A stretch of 6,462 bases of DNA from Chryseosolibacter sp036402115 (GTDB lineage: Bacteria > Bacteroidota > Bacteroidia > Cytophagales > Cyclobacteriaceae). Position numbers and translations under genes: made by a program. Each line of letters opens with the position of its first letter. The stretch's first letter is position 1. Positions 5,536-6,462 of the stretch are shown piece after piece. Below the pieces are notes generated by a model. The model made no database searches and had not been told where the DNA came from. It worked only from the letters and a program-made list of their open reading frames with translations. The stretch is taken from contig DASWTM010000197.1 in assembly GCA_036402115.1 (NCBI GenBank), forward strand, positions 1 through 6,462, in the 5' to 3' direction.

Positions 5536-6462
5536 ATGACACAAAAGCAAAATGCACCGTTGAAGTTTTCTTCATTGTCAGAGGCGCACAGGGTGATGGG
5601 ATTACCTCAGCCAAAGCATCCCCTCATCAGTTTGATCAATAGTTCAAACGGTGACACGCAGTTTCAGCAGCGCCCTGGTACGCACACGCTGAATTTTTAC
5701 AAGATCGCATACAAGCCAAACAATCCCGGAAGATTACGTTACGGGCAAGGTTACTATGATTTTGATGGGGGAGGGCTGCTATTCGCAGCACCCAACCAGG
5801 TGATCGGGAATCACAATGAAGCAGGCAATCCGGTAGGAACCTGCTCATTGTATACGCTCCTGGTGCATCCTGATTTTTTGCTACACCATTCGCTCGCCAA
5901 AAAGATAAAGCAGTATGGATTCTTTTCGTATTCCGCCAACGAGGCACTGCACTTGTCGGACGAAGAAAAACAGACGATCATTTCTATTTTCCAGATGATT
6001 GAAAAAGAACTGGACAGTCGCATCGATGACTATAGCCAGGACGTTGTGATCGCCCAGCTCGAACTGTTGCTGAACTACGCCAATCGTTTTTACAAACGTC
6101 AGTTCATAACGCGGAAGAATGCTAACAGCGAACTCCTCCAGAAGCTTGAAGACATCCTTGACAATTATTTCTCCGGTGATGTTGGCGGCCGCGGAACGCC
6201 TACCGTGCAGTCCCTTGCTGATCAGCTGAACGTATCGCCAAGCTACCTGAGTGATATGCTCCGCGCCCTTACCGGCAAAAATGCGCAGCAACACATCCAT
6301 GACAAGCTGATTGAAAAGGCAAAAGAAATGTTATCGACAACAACCTTGTCCGTTAGCGAAGTTGCTTTTTCGCTCGGCTTTGAATACTCCCAATCCTTCA
6401 GCAAACTTTTCAAAACGAAAACTAAACTTTCCCCTCTTCAGTTTAGGCAGTCGTTTAATTAG
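5536..6462 (+). CDS. AraC-family transcriptional regulator
   Basis: A 308-residue DNA-binding regulator; its stop codon is the last codon of the window, so the gene is complete. The N-terminal part (about 25-190) has the look of an AraC-type cupin sensor: short strands such as LNFYKIAY and GLLFAAPNQVIGNH, then an amphipathic helical region (143-188) that probably dimerises. The C-terminal AraC/XylS domain (about 200-306) has two helix-turn-helix units: TVQSLADQLNVSPSYLSDML (223-242) and LSVSEVAFSLGFEYSQSFSK (271-290), then LFKTKTKLSPLQFRQ, the family signature end. The ligand is unknown. It lies 61 bases after the dehydrogenase on the same strand, a common pairing in Bacteroidota in which the regulator controls the neighbouring oxidoreductase. 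That link is inference. A 12-base palindrome lies just before the start; no Shine-Dalgarno sequence is evident. Confidence 0.93.
   Translation: MTQKQNAPLKFSSLSEAHRVMGLPQPKHPLISLINSSNGDTQFQQRPGTHTLNFYKIAYKPNNPGRLRYGQGYYDFDGGGLLFAAPNQVIGNHNEAGNPVGTCSLYTLLVHPDFLLHHSLAKKIKQYGFFSYSANEALHLSDEEKQTIISIFQMIEKELDSRIDDYSQDVVIAQLELLLNYANRFYKRQFITRKNANSELLQKLEDILDNYFSGDVGGRGTPTVQSLADQLNVSPSYLSDMLRALTGKNAQQHIHDKLIEKAKEMLSTTTLSVSEVAFSLGFEYSQSFSKLFKTKTKLSPLQFRQSFN

Noticed and set aside
5881..6300. 139-codon minus-strand open frame inside the AraC gene
   Set aside because: Fully antisense to a recognisable AraC/XylS domain, no independent start signals or motifs.

Overview
The window reads as a free-living Bacteroidota chromosome, most likely a Cytophagales-type organism. 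This is inferred from three things: a LytS/LytTR two-component pair with the YehU-type kinase layout, starts that lack Shine-Dalgarno sequences and are preceded instead by A- or T-rich stretches, and degenerate AGCTTTCAGCTTT-type repeats together with a TCCCGAT/ATCGGGA palindrome. Base composition and codon use look even across the genes by eye. I see no integrase, transposase, phage gene, CRISPR array or RNA gene.

Layout: (1) 1-536, minus strand, the N-terminal part of an exported intradiol (protocatechuate 3,4-dioxygenase-like) non-haem iron protein, cut by the window edge. (2) 537-861, a 325-base divergent intergenic region with three repeat blocks; a fourth lies inside the dioxygenase signal-peptide region. 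(3) 862-2600, plus strand, a membrane histidine kinase of the LytS/YehU type followed after 2 bases by its LytTR response regulator. (4) 2653-3900, an M48 (Ste24/CAAX prenyl protease 1-like) membrane metallopeptidase. (5) 4056-4406, a small NTF2-like/SnoaL-like protein. (6) 4635-5474, a classical short-chain dehydrogenase/reductase. (7) 5536-6462, an AraC-family regulator whose stop codon ends the window, with a perfect 12-base palindrome just before its start.

How they work together: the kinase and regulator are almost certainly a functional pair; their target is not visible. The protease follows the pair by 52 bases and may be co-transcribed with it. The dehydrogenase and AraC gene form a second probable unit, where the regulator may control itself and the dehydrogenase. 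The NTF2-like gene appears to stand alone.

The genes belong to known families, and I do not see a clearly new multi-gene system. The most distinctive signal is the repeat family: one copy supplies part of the dioxygenase signal-peptide coding sequence, and another runs right up to the kinase start codon and makes up its whole proximal leader.
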